DNA of 64,000 nucleotides, from the NCBI GenBank assembly GCA_016742175.1, contig JACVCH010000003.1:124001-188000 (forward strand), written 5' to 3'. Below the pieces are notes generated by a model, which saw only the letters and a list, made by a program, of their open reading frames with translations, was not told where the DNA came from and made no database searches. This document shows, one piece after another, positions 1-8,299 of the stretch. Position numbers and translations under genes: made by a program. Positions within the stretch are counted from its first letter, which is position 1, and every line of letters starts with the position of its first letter. Source of the stretch: Rhizobiaceae bacterium (GTDB taxonomy: Bacteria; Pseudomonadota; Alphaproteobacteria; Rhizobiales; Rhizobiaceae).

Positions 1-26
1 CCTCGGCTTAAGTGACGGAATCGAAG

Positions 27-52
27 CGGGCGGCCATTGGCCGCCCGTTTTT
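27..52 (+). terminator. Rho-independent terminator
   Basis: A perfect 9-bp inverted repeat (27-35 with 39-47, loop ATT) is followed directly by five T residues at 48-52. It reads as a plus-strand terminator for a gene lying left of the window, and may also stop leftward transcription from hspQ. Confidence 0.75.
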
Positions 53-65
53 CGTTTCGGGTAGA

Positions 66-398
66 TTAGTGGCTGGCGCGCGGCTTGGGTTCGTAGCGCC
101 CGCCCGAAAGCGCGCCGAAGTAGTCCCGCAATTGCGGATGGCGCACCGGCTCGCCGGTCTCGTCGGGCAGAAGGTTCTGCTCCGAGACATAGGCGACGTA
201 TTCGGTCTCGGCGTTCTCGGCGAGCAGGTGATAGAAGGGCTGGTCCTTGCGCGGGCGCATTTCGGCGGGGATCGCGCGATACCATTCCTCGGTGTTGGCG
301 AATTCGGGATCGACGTCGAAGATCACACCGCGAAACGGGAAGATGCGGTGGCGAACGACCTGACCAATGGCGAACTTTGCGTTTCTTGTCTCTGGCAT
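66..398 (-). CDS. hspQ: HspQ-like heat shock / hemimethylated-DNA-binding domain protein
   Basis: This 110-residue protein has the compact fold and motifs of the HspQ (YccV-like) family. A glycine-valine-rich opening (KFAIGQVVRHR) leads into RGVIFDVDPEF, then a stretch with W39 and the signature QPFYHLLAE and YVSEQNLL segments. In enterobacteria HspQ is a small cytoplasmic heat-shock factor that stimulates Lon-dependent proteolysis, and the same domain was first described as binding hemimethylated DNA. The length is normal for the family. It is a single gene, convergent with a terminator at 27-52 and divergent from the AEC transporter. The family call is firm; its role here is inferred. Confidence 0.85.
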   Translation of the reverse strand: MPETRNAKFAIGQVVRHRIFPFRGVIFDVDPEFANTEEWYRAIPAEMRPRKDQPFYHLLAENAETEYVAYVSEQNLLPDETGEPVRHPQLRDYFGALSGGRYEPKPRASH

Positions 399-513
399 GT
401 CTCTGACCTCACAAGCCTATTTGGCGCAGCAGACGGCCGAATTCAATCCCGTCCGGGTTGACGCCCGGCCGATCGCTGCGTAAGCGCGGCAATCCGCACC
501 GATGGCAGGCCCC

Positions 514-1473
514 ATGTCGGAAATCGTCGCACTCGTTCTGCCCTTCTTCGGCATGATCTTCATCGGCGCGTTCGTCGCCCGGCTGACGAAGCAGCCGGTC
601 GAGGCGCTGGGATGGATGAATTTCTTCATCATCTACCTGGCGCTGCCGGCGCTTTTCATCCAGCTCCTGTCGCGCACGCCGCTCGAGGACCTGGCCAATT
701 GGCGCTTCATCGTCGGCGCCGTTGCGGCGACCTATTGCGTCTTCTTCCTGATGTTCATCTTCGCCTGGCTGAGGACGCGCGACCTGCGGGCGACCACGAT
801 CCAGTCGCTCGCCGCGTCCTACGGCAATATCGGCTATATGGGCCCCGGCATCGCGCTCCTGGCCTTCGGGCCCGAGGCGGCTGTGCCGGTGGCGCTGATC
901 TTCTGCTTCGAGAACGCGGTCCACTTCGCCATGACGCCGTTCCTGATGGCGGTGGCCGACCGCAACAGGCAATCCTTCGCAAGCGTCGCGGTGGATGTGG
1001 TGCGCAAGATCGCCATCCACCCCTTCATCATCGCGTCCGCGATCGGCGTCGCGCTCGCCTGGCTGCAGTTCGAGCCGCCGCTGGCGCTCGGGACGCTGAT
1101 CGATTTTTTCGCCCGCGCCGCCGCGCCCTGCGCGCTCTTCGCCATGGGCGTGACGATCGCGCTTCGCCCGCTGAAACGTGCGCCGGTCGAGCTTCTGCCA
1201 ATCACGCTCCTGAAGCTCGTGATCCATCCGGCGATCTGCTACGCGATCCTGACCGCGATCGGCGGCTTCCCGCCGATGTGGATCTACACCGCCGTCCTGC
1301 TCGCGGCCTTGCCGACAGCCACCAACGTCTTCGTCATCGCGCAGCAATACGGCGTCTGGATCGAGCGCGCGTCTGCGAGCGTGCTCGTGACGACGGTGGT
1401 CTCGATCGCCACGCTGACGCTGACGCTCTACGCGATCAAGTCCGGTCTGTTGCCCGTCGATCCCTGGTCCTGA
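514..1473 (+). CDS. AEC family transporter (auxin efflux carrier type)
   Basis: The 319-residue integral membrane protein has about ten hydrophobic segments in the 5+5 arrangement of the auxin efflux carrier / malonate-type permease family. A polar central loop at about residues 150-165 (ADRNRQ) separates the halves. Each half carries the helix-breaking glycine/proline/asparagine stretches typical of the fold, such as YGNIGYMGPG and LPTATNVFV. Substrates in bacteria are usually small carboxylates or amino acids; nothing here identifies one. An in-frame ATG at 502 is an alternative start, but 514 places MSEIVALVLP directly at the N-terminus. The 3' end overlaps the convergent hydroxylase gene by 38 bp. 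Confidence 0.85.
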   Translation: MSEIVALVLPFFGMIFIGAFVARLTKQPVEALGWMNFFIIYLALPALFIQLLSRTPLEDLANWRFIVGAVAATYCVFFLMFIFAWLRTRDLRATTIQSLAASYGNIGYMGPGIALLAFGPEAAVPVALIFCFENAVHFAMTPFLMAVADRNRQSFASVAVDVVRKIAIHPFIIASAIGVALAWLQFEPPLALGTLIDFFARAAAPCALFAMGVTIALRPLKRAPVELLPITLLKLVIHPAICYAILTAIGGFPPMWIYTAVLLAALPTATNVFVIAQQYGVWIERASASVLVTTVVSIATLTLTLYAIKSGLLPVDPWS

Positions 1474-2656
1474 GCGGCAAGAGCGCGCGCAGGCCGCTGC
1501 CCGGCCGCATGCCTTCGTGCATGAAGAAGGCGCGCATGGGCGAGAAGGCGCGCAGCGCCTCGAATACCGTGCTGCGGGCAAGCTGGGCGGGGAGGAAATC
1601 GGACAGCAGCGAGCGGTTGAGAAGATTCACCGCATTGGCGCGCATCGTAACATCGGGCCGGCGGCGCACTTCATATTCGGCGAGTGCGGCCGACGCGCCG
1701 GGGTCGGCACGGTGCCGGGTCGCGACCGAAACGAGGCTTTCGACGTCGCGGATGCCGAGATTGAGCCCCTGCGCGCCGATCGGCGGAAAGACGTGCGCCG
1801 CCTCGCCGATGAGCGCGATGCGCTTGTCGGCATAGCGGCGCGGCTGCGAGGTCGACAGCGGATAGGGCTGCGGATCGGTGTCGACGGTGACGCGCCCGAG
1901 CATCGAGCGCATCTGCCGTTCGACGCGATGGGCGAGTTCGGTCCGGTCGAGCGCCAGCAGTTCGGCCGCGTCGTCCGACTTCACCACCCAGACGAGGCTC
2001 GACCGGTCGCCTGCGAGCGGAACCTGCGTGAACGGGCCCGACTCTGTGTGAAACTCCGTCGAGATGCCCGAATGCGGCCGCGTGTGCGAGAAGGCAAGGA
2101 CGATGGCCGTCTGCCCGGTCGGGCGCGCATCGACCTCGATTCCGGCGGCAAGGCGGGCAGGGGAGCTGCGCCCGTCCGCCGCCACGACGAGCCTTGCGGC
2201 AAGCTCTCGTCCGTCGGACAGCTTCGCGCCGACGCGGCCTTCGCCGGGCTCCCAGCGCTCGACGAGTGCCTCGTGGCGCACGACACCCGGCCGCGCCACG
2301 GCGGCGTTTTCCAGCGCCGCGTTGAGTTCGGCATTGGCGATGTTGAGCCCGAAGGCGGGAAGGTCGATCTCGGCCGCGCGGAACGTCACCGTCGGGCTGC
2401 GCACGAGCCGCGACGTCGCATCGACGATGCGCATGGTCTTCAACGGTTCGCCATGCTCATGCAGAAACGGCCCCATCATGAGCGCGTCGAGATAGCGCAG
2501 CGCGGGGTCCATGATCGCGGTCGTGCGTCCGTCGCTGGTCGACGCCTTCGGCCCGACGAGCGCGGTCTGGAACCCGGCATCTGCAAAGGCCAGCGCCGCG
2601 ATCAGGCCGACCGGGCCTGTCCCTGCGATCACGACATCGTACTCGGCACGTTCCAT
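1436..2656 (-). CDS. UbiH/UbiF family FAD-dependent hydroxylase
   Basis: This is a 406-residue flavoprotein monooxygenase. An N-terminal dinucleotide-binding motif (VIAGTGPVG, residues 10-18) leads the Rossmann fold. A mid-protein ADGRSSPAR matches the DG motif, and IGEAAHVFPPIGAQGLN is the second FAD-binding motif, with Glu in place of the usual Asp. In alphaproteobacteria such proteins hydroxylate the ring of ubiquinone precursors in the membrane, so a role in ubiquinone biosynthesis is likely, but which ring position is modified cannot be read from the sequence. It is divergent from pcs with 145 bp between them, and its 3' end overlaps the AEC gene. Confidence 0.85.
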   Translation of the reverse strand: MERAEYDVVIAGTGPVGLIAALAFADAGFQTALVGPKASTSDGRTTAIMDPALRYLDALMMGPFLHEHGEPLKTMRIVDATSRLVRSPTVTFRAAEIDLPAFGLNIANAELNAALENAAVARPGVVRHEALVERWEPGEGRVGAKLSDGRELAARLVVAADGRSSPARLAAGIEVDARPTGQTAIVLAFSHTRPHSGISTEFHTESGPFTQVPLAGDRSSLVWVVKSDDAAELLALDRTELAHRVERQMRSMLGRVTVDTDPQPYPLSTSQPRRYADKRIALIGEAAHVFPPIGAQGLNLGIRDVESLVSVATRHRADPGASAALAEYEVRRRPDVTMRANAVNLLNRSLLSDFLPAQLARSTVFEALRAFSPMRAFFMHEGMRPGSGLRALLPLRTRDRRATDRT

Positions 2657-2801
2657 GGTCTCAGCCTGCTTTCCGTTTGATATGAGCTATATGTTCTCAC
2701 GCGCGGGATTGATCAACGGGACGATTTGGCCCATTGCGGAGCCTCGACTTTGATCGGACGGCCGAGCGGCCATCCCCCGCAAGCTGGACTGGCCTCGATA
2801 C

Positions 2802-3569
2802 GTGAGCAAGGACACCAACCGAATGCCGCTGTCGCAGCGCATCCCGAAGCCGAAGAAGAAGGTGACGTGGCCGCAGGCCCGCGCCTTCTCGGTGCACCTC
2901 CTGACGGCCTCGGGCTCGTTCCTCGCCTTCCTGTCGCTGGTCGCGGCGGCGGAAAAGCAGTGGACGGCAATGTTCCTGTGGCTCGGCCTCGCGCTCTTCG
3001 TCGACGGCATCGACGGCCCCATCGCCCGCAAGCTCGAGGTCAAGGAAGTGCTGCCGACCTGGTCGGGCGAACTCCTCGACAACATCATCGACTACGTCAC
3101 CTACGTCCTGATTCCCGCCTTCGCGCTCTACCAGAGCGGCTTCATGGGCGAGGGGCTGTCGTTCCTGTCGGCGGCGATCATCGTCGTGTCGAGCGCGATC
3201 TACTACGCCGACACCGGCATGAAGACGAAGGAGAACTTCTTCAAGGGCTTCCCGGTCGTCTGGAACATGGTCGTCTTCACGCTCTTCGTCATCGAGCCGG
3301 GCGAGTGGATTTCCTTCGCCGTGGTCGTCGCGGCGGCGCTCCTGACCTTCGTGCCGCTGAACTTCCTGCATCCGGTGCGCGTCCAGCGCCTCCGGCCGCT
3401 CAACCTCGGCATCTTCCTCGGCTGGTGCGCGCTCTCGGCCTATGCGCTTTTGATGGACATGAACCCGCCCGAGTTCGTGCAGGTCGCGATCGCGATCCTC
3501 AGCATCTACCTGTTCTGCATTGGCATCGTCATGCAGATGTTCCCAACGCTTGGACTGAAGAAGGGCTGA
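2802..3569 (+). CDS. pcs: Phosphatidylcholine synthase
   Basis: This 255-residue membrane enzyme condenses CDP-diacylglycerol with choline to give phosphatidylcholine, a route characteristic of rhizobia, brucellae and relatives. The CDP-alcohol phosphotransferase motif is intact: D68, D71-G72, A75-R76, G89, D93 and D97. About eight hydrophobic segments span the rest, and the length is typical. The reading frame opens with GTG at 2802; an ATG at 2823 (MPLSQRIPK) is a possible alternative. The downstream quinone oxidoreductase begins 2 bp after the stop codon, so the two are probably co-transcribed. The organism must be able to obtain choline. Confidence 0.95.
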   Translation: MSKDTNRMPLSQRIPKPKKKVTWPQARAFSVHLLTASGSFLAFLSLVAAAEKQWTAMFLWLGLALFVDGIDGPIARKLEVKEVLPTWSGELLDNIIDYVTYVLIPAFALYQSGFMGEGLSFLSAAIIVVSSAIYYADTGMKTKENFFKGFPVVWNMVVFTLFVIEPGEWISFAVVVAAALLTFVPLNFLHPVRVQRLRPLNLGIFLGWCALSAYALLMDMNPPEFVQVAIAILSIYLFCIGIVMQMFPTLGLKKG

Positions 3570-3571
3570 TC

Positions 3572-4549
3572 ATGGCAAAGGCAATCCGCATCCACGCCCA
3601 TGGCGGGCCCGACGCGATGGTTCTGGAGGATGTCGATGTCGGCGCGCCCGGCGCCGGCGAAGTCCGCATTCGCCACACCGCCATCGGCGTCAACTTCATC
3701 GACGTCTATTTCCGCACCGGCCTCTACCCGGCGCCGAACGGCCTGCCGCTAACGCCCGGCCACGAGGCCGCAGGCGTGGTCGAGGAAGTCGGCGCGGGCG
3801 TCGACGGCCTGAAGGTGGGCGACCGCGTGGCCTATGCCTCCGCGATCGGCGCCTACGCCACCGAACGCGTCATGCCGGCCGAAAAGCTGGTGAAAATTCC
3901 CGACGGCGTTTCCGACGACGAAGCGGCCGCGATGATGCTGAAAGGCATGACGGCGGAATATCTCCTGCGCCGCACATTCCCCGTGAAGCCCGGCGACACG
4001 GTGCTCTACCACGCGGCGGCCGGCGGCGTCGGGCTGATCTTCGGCCAGTGGGCGAAGCATCTCGGCGCGACCGTCATCGGCACCGCCGGTTCGGATGACA
4101 AGATCGAGCTCGCCAAGGCGCACGGCTTCGACCATGTCATCAACTACCGTACGCAGAACTTCGTCGACGAGGTGATGGCGATCACTGGCGGCAGGAAGTG
4201 CGACGTCGTCTACGATTCGGTCGGCAACGACACGTTCCCGGCCTCGCTCGATTGCCTGAAGATGCGCGGCATGTTCGTCTCCTTCGGCCAGTCGTCGGGA
4301 CCGATCCCGCCGGTCAATCTCGCCATCTTCGCGCAGAAGGGCTCGCTCTTCGCCACCCGGCCGACGCTCTTCAACTACATCGCAACCCGCGCCGAACTGG
4401 AAGAATGCGCCGGCGCGCTGTTCGACGTTGTGAAGAACGGGATCGTCAAGATCGAGATCAACCAGCGCTATGCCTTGGCCGATGCCGGCAAGGCGCATGC
4501 CGACCTCGAAGGCCGCAAGACGACCGGTACGACGATCCTCGTCCCCTGA
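3572..4549 (+). CDS. qor: NAD(P)H:quinone oxidoreductase (zinc-free MDR/QOR family)
   Basis: The 325-residue protein belongs to the zinc-independent medium-chain dehydrogenase/reductase group. Its N-terminal GroES-like domain includes GVNFIDVYFRTGLY, the quinone oxidoreductase signature, followed by GHEAAGVV. The cofactor-binding Rossmann domain contains HAAAGGVG near residue 150, the NADPH-binding loop of this family. Catalytic zinc cysteines are absent, as expected. It probably reduces quinones or related alpha,beta-unsaturated carbonyls in the cytoplasm with NADPH. It follows pcs by 2 bp and is likely translated from the same message; a functional link to lipid synthesis is not evident. 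Confidence 0.9.
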   Translation: MAKAIRIHAHGGPDAMVLEDVDVGAPGAGEVRIRHTAIGVNFIDVYFRTGLYPAPNGLPLTPGHEAAGVVEEVGAGVDGLKVGDRVAYASAIGAYATERVMPAEKLVKIPDGVSDDEAAAMMLKGMTAEYLLRRTFPVKPGDTVLYHAAAGGVGLIFGQWAKHLGATVIGTAGSDDKIELAKAHGFDHVINYRTQNFVDEVMAITGGRKCDVVYDSVGNDTFPASLDCLKMRGMFVSFGQSSGPIPPVNLAIFAQKGSLFATRPTLFNYIATRAELEECAGALFDVVKNGIVKIEINQRYALADAGKAHADLEGRKTTGTTILVP

Positions 4550-4564
4550 TCACATGGTTGAAAC

Positions 4565-4612
4565 TTGAAGCACTTTCAAATTCACGCAAGCTTTGCGCGT
4601 TGGCTTCGCCAA
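4565..4612 (+). other. Three tandem short hairpins in the leader of the ABC operon
   Basis: Three perfect 5-bp inverted repeats follow one another: 4565-4569 with 4575-4579, 4585-4589 with 4593-4597, and 4600-4604 with 4608-4612. They lie between the qor stop codon and the GTG start of the importer ATPase at 4673. They could be mRNA leader structure or processing sites; no known riboswitch consensus was recognised. Confidence 0.35.
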
Positions 4613-4672
4613 GCATAAGGTCACGTCAGGGAACAGAAAAAGGCAGGCCAAAGGCCGCCGCATGGGGGTTGA

Positions 4673-6250
4673 GTGGATCAGTCCGATCCGGGCCAGACCG
4701 AAGCCTTGCTCGCGGTTCGCGGGCTGACGAAGATTTTCGGATCGCTCAAGGCCTGCGACAATGTCGACCTGACCATCGGTCGGGGTGAAATACACGCGCT
4801 TCTGGGCGAGAACGGCGCCGGCAAGTCGACGCTGGTCAAGATGCTGTTCGGCTCGCTGGAGCCGGCCTCCGGCACCATCTTCTGGAAGGGCGAGCCCGTC
4901 CGCATTTCCAGCCCCGCCCAGGCGCGCGCGCTCGGCATCGGCATGGTGTTCCAGCATTTCTCGCTGTTCGAGGCGCTGACGGCGGCCGAGAACATCGCGC
5001 TGTCGATCGATGACGACACGCCGATCATGAAGATCGCCGAGCGGGCGCGAAGCCTCTCCAAGGCCTATGGCCTCCCGCTCGACCCGTTCAGCCATGTCGG
5101 CGACCTGTCGGTCGGCGAGCGCCAGCGCATCGAGATCATCCGCTGCCTGTTGCAGGAACCCGAGCTCATCATCCTCGACGAGCCGACCTCCGTCCTGACC
5201 CCGCAGGAGGCCGACAAGCTGTTCGAGACGCTGGAGCGGCTGAAGGGCGAGGGCAAGTCGATCCTCTACATCTCGCATCGCCTGGAAGAGGTGAAGCGCA
5301 TCTGCGACCGCGCGACCGTCCTGCGGCACGGCAAGGTCGTCGATCACTGCGACCCGAAACAGGAGACCGCCGCGTCGCTGGCGCGCATGATGGTCGGGCT
5401 CGAAGTCCAGAACGTCACGCGCGACGTGCCCGCGCGTGCCAATGACCACCGGCCGCTGCTGGAAATTGATCGGCTCAACCGCAAGCCAGCGACGCCATTT
5501 TCGGTCGCGCTGCGCGATATCTCCGTCACCGTCCATGCGGGCGAGGTGCTGGGCATCGCGGGCGTCGCCGGCAACGGGCAGGGCGAGTTCTTCGAGGCCG
5601 TTTCCGGCGAGGCGCTGCAGGAGCGCGCCGATACGGTGCGCGTCGCCGGCCATACGGTCGGGCGCCTCGGCATTTCCCAGCGCCGCCTGAAGGGCGCGGC
5701 CTTCGTGCCCGAGGAACGGCTCGGCCACGGCGCGGCGCCGGCCATGCGGCTTTCCGAAAACCTGTTCCTTTCCCGCTACCGCACCGACGCGCGCGAATAT
5801 ATGGGCGCGGCCGGCACGATCCGCACGGGCCGCATCGCGGCTGCCGCCAAACGCATCGTCGAGGCGATGGACGTGCGCAAGAGCGCGGAAGACCCGGAAG
5901 CCTCGGCACTGTCGGGCGGCAACCTGCAGAAATTCATCATCGGCCGCGAACTCGACCGCGAGCCGAAAATCATGGTCGTCAACCAGCCGACCTGGGGCGT
6001 CGATGCGGGCGCAGCCGCGCGCATCCGCCAGGCGCTGATCGATCTTGCTCGATCCGGCTCCGCCGTGCTCGTCATCAGCCAGGACCTCGACGAACTGTTC
6101 GAGATGTCGGACGCGATCGCGGTCATGCATGACGGGCAATTGTCCGCACCGATCCCGATAGCTGAGGCGACCTACGAGAAAATCGGGCTCCTGATGGGCG
6201 GCGCCGACGTGGCGCATCCGCCGCGCCCGTTCGAGGAGGAGGCGGTCTGA
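4673..6250 (+). CDS. BMP-family ABC transporter, ATP-binding protein (two fused nucleotide-binding domains)
   Basis: This 525-residue ATPase carries two tandem nucleotide-binding domains, as in sugar- and nucleoside-type importers. The first has a canonical Walker A (GENGAGKST, 45-53), a Q-loop at GMVFQHFSLF, signature LSVGERQR and Walker B with LIILDEPTS. The second has a degenerate Walker A (GVAGNGQGE) and signature LSGGNLQK, with Walker B IMVVNQPT lacking the usual acidic pair, so it is probably a poor hydrolase, as in this subfamily generally. It begins with GTG and overlaps the first permease by 1 bp (TGATG). With the downstream genes it forms a complete importer, likely for nucleosides. 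Confidence 0.93.
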   Translation: MDQSDPGQTEALLAVRGLTKIFGSLKACDNVDLTIGRGEIHALLGENGAGKSTLVKMLFGSLEPASGTIFWKGEPVRISSPAQARALGIGMVFQHFSLFEALTAAENIALSIDDDTPIMKIAERARSLSKAYGLPLDPFSHVGDLSVGERQRIEIIRCLLQEPELIILDEPTSVLTPQEADKLFETLERLKGEGKSILYISHRLEEVKRICDRATVLRHGKVVDHCDPKQETAASLARMMVGLEVQNVTRDVPARANDHRPLLEIDRLNRKPATPFSVALRDISVTVHAGEVLGIAGVAGNGQGEFFEAVSGEALQERADTVRVAGHTVGRLGISQRRLKGAAFVPEERLGHGAAPAMRLSENLFLSRYRTDAREYMGAAGTIRTGRIAAAAKRIVEAMDVRKSAEDPEASALSGGNLQKFIIGRELDREPKIMVVNQPTWGVDAGAAARIRQALIDLARSGSAVLVISQDLDELFEMSDAIAVMHDGQLSAPIPIAEATYEKIGLLMGGADVAHPPRPFEEEAV

Positions 6251-7341
6251 TGCGGCTAGAACTCGTCAAGCGACAGCAGCAGTCGACGCTGTTCAGCGCG
6301 CTGTCGCCCTTCCTCGCCTTCGGCCTCACCATCGTCGCCGGCGCGATCCTCTTCGCCGCCCTCGGCAAGGATCCGGTCGAAACGCTCTACTACTATTTCG
6401 TCGATCCGCTGCGCGAGACGTGGTCGCTGCACGAACTCGCGATCAAGGCCGCACCGCTGATCCTGATCGCGGTCGGACTGTCGATCTGCTTCCTGTCGAG
6501 CAACTGGAACATCGGCGCCGAGGGCCAGTTCATCATGGGCGCGATCGCCGGCTCTGTGCTGCCGGTGCTGTTCCCCGACTTCCAGTTCTGGTTCGTCCTG
6601 CCGCTGATGCTGATCATGGGCATGGCGGGCGGCGCGGCCTATGCCTTCATCCCGGCGCTCCTGAAGGTGCGGTTCAACACCAACGAAATCCTGTCGAGCC
6701 TGATGCTGGTCTATGTCGCCCAGCTCTTCCTCGACTGGCTGGTGCGCGGCCCCTGGCGCAACCCGGAAGGCTTCAACTTCCCCGAAACGCGCAACTTCCA
6801 CGAATACGCGATCCTGCCGGAAATCTGGTCGGCGTCGGGCCGTGCGCATTGGGGCTTCGTCTTCGCGATTGTCGCCGCGCTCGTCCTCTGGTTCATGCTG
6901 TCGAAGACGCTGAAGGGCTTCGAGGTCAAGGTGCTCGGCCAAAGCCCGCGGGCAGGGCGCTTCGCAGGGTTCTCGGCCGGCCGCATGGTCGTCTTCGCCT
7001 TCCTCGTCTCCGGCGCCATGGCCGGCCTTGCCGGCATTTCGGAAGTCTCCGGCGCGATCGGGCAGCTTCGCCCGACCATTTCGCCCGGCTACGGGTTCAC
7101 CGCCATCATCGTCGCCTTCCTCGGCCGCCTGAATCCGCTCGGCATCGTCGCCGCCGGCCTGATCCTCGCTCTGACCTATCTCGGCGGCGAGGCGGCGCAG
7201 ATCTCCGTCGGCCTGTCCGACAAGGTCGTGCGTGCCTTCCAGGGATCGATCCTGTTCTTCGTCCTCGCCTGCGACACGCTGATCCACTACCGCGTGCGCC
7301 TCGTGCGCCCCGCTCAAAAGGTGGAGGCCGCCCATGTTTGA
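6250..7341 (+). CDS. BMP-family ABC transporter permease 1
   Basis: The 363-residue inner-membrane permease belongs to the BPD_transp_2 family, resembling the NupP/YufP subunit of nucleoside importers. Multiple hydrophobic segments are visible from residue 20 onward. The characteristic NIGAEGQFIMGAIAG segment near residue 80 marks a permease that couples to the fused ATPase. It starts within the ATPase stop codon and its end overlaps the second permease by 8 bp, showing translational coupling. The two permeases presumably form a heterodimeric channel for the substrate delivered by the 8300-9373 binding protein. Confidence 0.92.
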   Translation: MRLELVKRQQQSTLFSALSPFLAFGLTIVAGAILFAALGKDPVETLYYYFVDPLRETWSLHELAIKAAPLILIAVGLSICFLSSNWNIGAEGQFIMGAIAGSVLPVLFPDFQFWFVLPLMLIMGMAGGAAYAFIPALLKVRFNTNEILSSLMLVYVAQLFLDWLVRGPWRNPEGFNFPETRNFHEYAILPEIWSASGRAHWGFVFAIVAALVLWFMLSKTLKGFEVKVLGQSPRAGRFAGFSAGRMVVFAFLVSGAMAGLAGISEVSGAIGQLRPTISPGYGFTAIIVAFLGRLNPLGIVAAGLILALTYLGGEAAQISVGLSDKVVRAFQGSILFFVLACDTLIHYRVRLVRPAQKVEAAHV

Positions 7342-8248
7342 AGCCATCCTGCTCACCGTCTCGATGGCCGCGACGCCGCTTCTCCTGGCGGCTATCGGCG
7401 AACTCGTCGTCGAGCGCTCGGGCGTGCTCAACCTCGGCGTCGAAGGCATGATGATCATGGGTGCGGTGACCGGTTTCGGCGTCGCGCTGATGACCGGTAA
7501 CCCGTTCATCGGCGCGCTTGCTGCGATCATCGTCGGCGCGCTTTTTTCGCTGCTTTTCGCCTTCCTCACCTTGACGCTCGTCACCAACCAGGTCGCGACC
7601 GGCCTTGCACTGACGCTGCTCGGCCTCGGGCTTTCGGGCATGATCGGCGAGAGCTTCGTCGGCCAGCCGGGCGTGCGCCTGCCACGGCTCGACGTGCCGT
7701 TCCTCTCCGAACTGCCGATCGTCGGCCGGCTGGTCTTCAGTCAGGACCTGATCTTCTACGCGTCGGTCTTCCTGACCTTCGGCGTCGCGTGGTTCCTGTT
7801 CTACACCAAGGCCGGACTGACGCTTCGCTCAGTCGGCGACAACCACGCGTCGGCCCATGCGCTCGGCATCAAGGTCATCCGCATCCGCTATCTGGCGGTG
7901 CTGTTCGGCGGCGCCTGCGCGGGGCTGGCCGGCGCGCACCTGTCGCTCGTCTACGTGCCGCAATGGGTGGAGAACATGACGGCCGGCCGCGGCTGGATCG
8001 CGCTGGCGCTCGTCGTCTTCGCCTCGTGGCGTCCGCTTCGCGTGCTTGCCGGCGCCTATCTCTTCGGCGCGGTGTCGATCGGCCAGCTCCATGCACAGGC
8101 ATTGGGCATCGGCATTCCCTCGCAGCTTCTTTCGGCACTTCCCTATATCGCGACGATCGTTGTACTTGTACTCATCTCTCGAAACCGGCGACTGACAATG
8201 GTGAACACACCGGCATCCTTGGGGCGGCCGTTTGTTCCAGATCGCTAG
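7334..8248 (+). CDS. BMP-family ABC transporter permease 2
   Basis: This 304-residue membrane protein is the second permease of the importer, similar to NupQ/YufQ. It shows the family landmark GVLNLGVEGMMIMGAVTG near residues 33-50 and eight or more hydrophobic spans, ending with a short polar tail. It overlaps the first permease by 8 bp. The periplasmic binding protein starts 51 bp further on with its own Shine-Dalgarno sequence. Length and order (ATPase, permease, permease, binding protein) are those of a complete uptake system; the substrate is inferred to be a nucleoside or purine-like compound. Confidence 0.92.
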   Translation: MFEAILLTVSMAATPLLLAAIGELVVERSGVLNLGVEGMMIMGAVTGFGVALMTGNPFIGALAAIIVGALFSLLFAFLTLTLVTNQVATGLALTLLGLGLSGMIGESFVGQPGVRLPRLDVPFLSELPIVGRLVFSQDLIFYASVFLTFGVAWFLFYTKAGLTLRSVGDNHASAHALGIKVIRIRYLAVLFGGACAGLAGAHLSLVYVPQWVENMTAGRGWIALALVVFASWRPLRVLAGAYLFGAVSIGQLHAQALGIGIPSQLLSALPYIATIVVLVLISRNRRLTMVNTPASLGRPFVPDR

Positions 8249-8299
8249 CAATCAAAACACGGGATACGCCCCTTGGTGACCAACAGAGGACGAACTTTG

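Noticed and set aside
409-1581. Long antisense frame over the AEC transporter
   Set aside because: Extremely Arg/Asp/Glu-rich with no hydrophobic core; the sense frame is a clear membrane protein.
4550-4672. Purine riboswitch upstream of the nucleoside-type importer
   Set aside because: The conserved junction and loop-loop sequences of known purine riboswitches were not found; only small unrelated hairpins are present.
4550-6217. Long open frame antisense to the importer ATPase
   Set aside because: Its composition is that of the reverse complement of a GC-rich gene (His/Arg/Asp/Gly rich), with no domain, while the sense strand has complete ABC motifs.
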